From: Streptococcaceae bacterium
GTDB taxonomy: Bacteria > Bacillota > Bacilli > Lactobacillales > Streptococcaceae
Direction of reading: 5' to 3'
DNA: 7,531 nt
Assembly: GCA_031279745.1 (NCBI GenBank)
Contig: JAITHN010000158.1
Span: forward strand, 1-7,531
This document shows, piece by piece, positions 4,885-7,531 of the stretch; the stretch's first letter is position 1; each line of letters begins with the position of its first letter. The notes below the pieces were generated by a model, which saw only the letters and a program-made list of their open reading frames with translations, ran no database searches and was not told where the DNA came from. Made by a program: the position numbers and the translations under genes.

Positions 4885-6447
4885 CTACTCTTGAACCATT
4901 TGTTGAATTGTTTGTGCTTTTTCTTCTGCTGATTGTCTTTCCACTTGGAAGCTCAAACCATCTCCAAATGATTGAAGTGCGGCATCCATCTCCTCGTCTG
5001 AAGGAAGATCTTTTGTCGTACGAATCGTTTCAAATATTTCTGGATGCTTTGCTTCCAAAAATTGGAAAAGTCCGTCTTCATAATCAAGCACGCTGTTCAA
5101 TGGAACGTTGTCGATAAATCCATGTGTAAGCGCATAGAGAATCACAACTTGCTTTTCAACCGGAAGTGGCGCATGCAATTTTTGCTTGAGAATTTCAACT
5201 GTACGGCGTCCACGGTTTAATTTTGCCTGTGTTGCCGCATCCAAGTCGCTACCAAACTGTGTAAAGGCTTCTAATTCACGGAAACTTGCCAAATCAAGAC
5301 GTAGAGTTCCAGCAACTTTTTTCATTGCCTTGATTTGTGCAGATCCCCCAACACGAGAAACCGAGCTCCCCGCATCGATGGCAGGACGAACACCTGAGTA
5401 GAATAAATCATTTTCCAAGAAAATTTGACCATCTGTAATCGAGATTACATTGGTTGCGATATACGCGGAAATATCTCCGGCTTGCGTTTCGATAAACGGA
5501 AGAGCTGTCATTGAGCCACCACCCAATTCATCCGAAAGTTTCGCAGCACGTTCGAGAAGACGTGAATGCAAGTAGAAAACATCTCCAGGATAGGCTTCTC
5601 GACCTGGCGGACGGCGAAGCAAGAGAGATAATTCACGGTAGGCAACAGCTTGTTTGGATAGGTCATCGTAAACGACCAAGACGTGTTTCCCATTATACAT
5701 GAACTCTTCACCCATTGTTGCCCCAGCGTATGGTGCAATAAAGAGTAAAGGTGCCGGTTGAGAGGCACTCGCAGTTACGACAATCGTATAATCCAACGCC
5801 CCAAACTTACGAAGTGTTTCCACTTGTGTACGTACTGTTGACTCTTTTTGTCCAATGGCAACATAGATACAAATCATATCTTGACCTTTTTGGTTCAAGA
5901 TTGTATCTATGGCAATACTTGTTTTTCCTGTTTTTCTATCTCCAATGACCAACTCACGCTGACCGCGTCCGATTGGAACAAGCGCATCAATCGCTTTCAA
6001 CCCAGTTTGCAATGGTTCTGAAACACTTTTACGCTGCATAACACCAGGTGCTGCTGCCTCAACTGGACGAGTTTTGTTCGTTTCAATCGGCCCTTTACCA
6101 TCAACTGGAATCCCTAGCGGATTGACGACACGCCCGATCAGCGCTTCCCCGACAGGGACTTCCATGATTTTTTTCGTACGCTTTACTTTATCCCCTTCAC
6201 GAATCGTTTCGAAATCCCCTAAAATGATAATTCCGACATCATTCGTTTCCAAGTTTTGAGCCATACCAAAACTTCCGTTGTCAAATTCCAACAACTCGCC
6301 ACTCATGGCATTTTCCAACCCATGTGCACGAGCAATTCCATCACCCACATAGGTAACAGTTCCCACTTCTTCAACGGAGAGGTCTTGTTGATAGCCTTCG
6401 ATTTGTTGCTTGATTAAAGCACTAATTTCGCTTGCTTTGATTGCCAT
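4885..6447 (-). CDS. atpA: ATP synthase F1 subunit alpha
   Basis: Alpha alternates with beta in F1, holds the non-catalytic nucleotide sites and lends an arginine finger to the catalytic ones. The 520 residues are near the family norm. The N-terminal helix (1-22) that binds delta is present. Walker A is GDRKTGKT (169-176), with IGQKEST at 198-204. Walker B is VLVVYDDL (256-263) with D261. The signature PAIDAGSSVS lies at 355-364, directly followed by R365, the expected arginine finger. The C-terminal helical domain is complete. Translation starts at ATG 6447 behind GAGGTGA, within a 17-base gap after atpH. Confidence 0.99.
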   Translation of the reverse strand: MAIKASEISALIKQQIEGYQQDLSVEEVGTVTYVGDGIARAHGLENAMSGELLEFDNGSFGMAQNLETNDVGIIILGDFETIREGDKVKRTKKIMEVPVGEALIGRVVNPLGIPVDGKGPIETNKTRPVEAAAPGVMQRKSVSEPLQTGLKAIDALVPIGRGQRELVIGDRKTGKTSIAIDTILNQKGQDMICIYVAIGQKESTVRTQVETLRKFGALDYTIVVTASASQPAPLLFIAPYAGATMGEEFMYNGKHVLVVYDDLSKQAVAYRELSLLLRRPPGREAYPGDVFYLHSRLLERAAKLSDELGGGSMTALPFIETQAGDISAYIATNVISITDGQIFLENDLFYSGVRPAIDAGSSVSRVGGSAQIKAMKKVAGTLRLDLASFRELEAFTQFGSDLDAATQAKLNRGRRTVEILKQKLHAPLPVEKQVVILYALTHGFIDNVPLNSVLDYEDGLFQFLEAKHPEIFETIRTTKDLPSDEEMDAALQSFGDGLSFQVERQSAEEKAQTIQQMVQE

Positions 6448-6464
6448 GTAGCTTCACCTCATCA

Positions 6465-7010
6465 TTATACTTGTTTGATTAAATTTTTTAATTTGTTTAA
6501 TTGTGTACGAACGCTTCCATCGATAATTTGGCCATCTGCCTCGACCACGACTCCTCCGATGATTTTCGCATCGACGTTTTCCGTTATCTCCACGTTCTGA
6601 ATGCCCAAACGATCTGTCAAGCCTTTGATAATCTCGTCCTTTTGTTTTTGAGTTAGAGGAACGGCAGTCGTCACGCGTCCTTTGATTAAGCCTTTTTTCT
6701 TATTGTATCGTTTTTCAAATTCCGAAATGATTCCAATCAAAACATTCATTCGTTTCGCTTCAAAGACAACACTTAAAAAGTTTTGCGTGAGAACTTGCGC
6801 TCCCATTTTCAACTCTTTCACAAGCGAAAGTTTCCTTGATTCACTTAGCCGAATATCCGTTAAGATATCGCCTAACATTGGATTTTCTTTAAAAATTTCA
6901 CTCAAGGCTCTTAAGTCTACTGCAATCTCGTCTAAAACGTCCTTCTCAACAGCTGCCTCAAACAAAGCTTTTCCATAGCGATATTGGATCAATTGATCAT
7001 TTTGAGCCAT
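6465..7010 (-). CDS. atpH: ATP synthase F1 subunit delta
   Basis: Delta joins the top of F1 to the peripheral b stalk. I take ATG at 7010 as the start, giving 181 residues. AGGTGAG lies just upstream with normal spacing. A GTG nine bases further up (7019) is itself part of that ribosome binding site and would add only three residues. The N-terminal helical bundle (about 1-105) includes YRYGKALFEAA (10-20). The C-terminal region has the delta signature around VEITENVDAKIIGGVVVEAD (140-159), followed by IDGSVRTQLNKL. The start lies inside the last codons of atpF (14-base overlap), so translation of the two is likely coupled. Confidence 0.97.
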   Translation of the reverse strand: MAQNDQLIQYRYGKALFEAAVEKDVLDEIAVDLRALSEIFKENPMLGDILTDIRLSESRKLSLVKELKMGAQVLTQNFLSVVFEAKRMNVLIGIISEFEKRYNKKKGLIKGRVTTAVPLTQKQKDEIIKGLTDRLGIQNVEITENVDAKIIGGVVVEADGQIIDGSVRTQLNKLKNLIKQV

Positions 7011-7497
7011 TGTTCTCACCTAGCTTTCCAACGAAAGAGTCTATCAATGATTGATGCCCTTCTGGCGAGAGTTCTTTGTTTAAAATTTTTGTTGCAATCA
7101 GCATGGAGAGTTCTGCAACGTCCCCCTTCACACTCTGAAGTGCTTCTGATTTCGATTGTTCAATATCTACTTTTGCTTGTTGTTTCTTACGAAGAGCTTC
7201 TTCTTCAGCCTCTTTTAAAATATTCGTACGCGACTGTGTCGCAGAGTCTTTTGCATTTTGAATAATGGTTGAAGCTTCTTCACGTGAATTGCTTAATTGT
7301 TCTTCACGCATTTTTGCAAGTTTACGCGCTTTTTTCTTCGCATTTTCTGCTTCATCAATGTCATCTGAAATCTTTTTTGCACGTTTTTCTAGCATCCCTT
7401 GAATGTTAGACCAAGCAAATTTTTTAATCAAAAAGATGAGAAGCAAAAAGGAACCACTTGCAACGATCATATTTCCTAAAAATAACGATGCATCCAT
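6997..7497 (-). CDS. atpF: ATP synthase Fo subunit b
   Basis: Subunit b forms the peripheral stalk that holds the alpha3beta3 ring still against rotor torque. The 166 residues show one N-terminal membrane helix (about 5-24, LFLGNMIVASGSFLLLIFLI). KKFAW and a long charged helix (about 30-140, rich in Glu, Lys, Ala and Arg) follow; this helix would form the parallel dimer. The C-terminal part (LIATKILNKEL) binds delta. Length and layout are typical. The ATG at 7497 follows AAAGGAGGAG with 6 bases spacing. The stop overlaps atpH. Confidence 0.97.
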   Translation of the reverse strand: MDASLFLGNMIVASGSFLLLIFLIKKFAWSNIQGMLEKRAKKISDDIDEAENAKKKARKLAKMREEQLSNSREEASTIIQNAKDSATQSRTNILKEAEEEALRKKQQAKVDIEQSKSEALQSVKGDVAELSMLIATKILNKELSPEGHQSLIDSFVGKLGENNGSK

Positions 7498-7518
7498 GGG
7501 TTACTCCTCCTTTAATTC

Positions 7519-7531
7519 TTATGCTCTACCT
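7519..7531 (-). CDS. atpE: Probable ATP synthase Fo subunit c, last three codons (rest outside window)
   Basis: The right edge, read on the minus strand, gives GGT AGA GCA TAA, that is Gly-Arg-Ala and stop. It lies 21 bases before the atpF start, with the atpF ribosome binding site in the gap. In F1Fo operons of this type atpE normally precedes atpF, so this is most likely the end of subunit c. The identity rests on gene order only; three residues cannot prove it. Confidence 0.5.

Noticed and set aside
6464..6469. Perfect TATAAT on the minus strand at the atpH stop codon as an internal promoter for atpA
   Set aside because: At 17 bases spacing the -35 position reads ATTAAA, a poor match, and the surroundings are very AT-rich. 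It is probably a chance product of the end of atpH and its TAA stop.
7011..7019. GTG start at 7019 for atpH
   Set aside because: It overlaps the AGGTGAG ribosome binding site that serves the ATG at 7010.
1..7531. Mobile elements, CRISPR arrays, tRNA or rRNA genes
   Set aside because: No transposase, integrase, spaced direct repeats, cloverleaf or rRNA segments were seen on either strand.

Overview
The window looks like chromosomal DNA from a low-GC Firmicute, most likely a lactic-acid-type coccus (Lactobacillales). This rests on the AT-rich composition, the strong AGGAGG-type ribosome binding sites, the atpEFHAGDC gene order and the character of the proteins. The exact genus cannot be fixed from sequence reading alone. 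Every gene I can support lies on the minus strand, so transcription runs from high to low coordinates.

Positions 7531 down to 2125 hold the F1Fo ATP synthase operon: the last codons of a probable atpE, then atpF, atpH, atpA, atpG, atpD and atpC. Gaps are 9 to 21 bases and atpF overlaps atpH by 14. Each gene has a clear Shine-Dalgarno sequence. The operon closes on a GC-poor hairpin followed by a run of 19 T on the coding strand. The encoded complex couples proton flow through Fo to ATP synthesis or, as is usual in fermentative lactic acid bacteria, hydrolyses ATP to export protons.

Positions 2124 to 1364 look empty at first but contain two small genes. One (1907-1779) starts at TTG behind a near-ideal ribosome binding site. 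It encodes a 42-residue single-span membrane protein and ends in a long hairpin terminator. The other (1659-1522) has an extended -10 promoter and a good ribosome binding site and encodes a 45-residue, very basic, soluble-looking protein. I recognise neither family. The rpsP promoter follows, with a dyad around its -35 box and a hairpin in the mRNA leader.

Positions 1363 to 834 hold rpsP (ribosomal protein S16) and khpA (KH-domain RNA-binding protein), a short operon closed by a perfect 18-bp hairpin. The usual partners of this pair (ffh upstream; rimM, trmD and rplS downstream) are absent. Positions 630 to 1 carry the first 210 codons of ligA (NAD-dependent DNA ligase), which runs off the left edge. 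I see no mobile elements, tRNA or rRNA genes, CRISPR arrays or broken genes. The core genes are ordinary, and the interest lies in the atpC-rpsP spacer.
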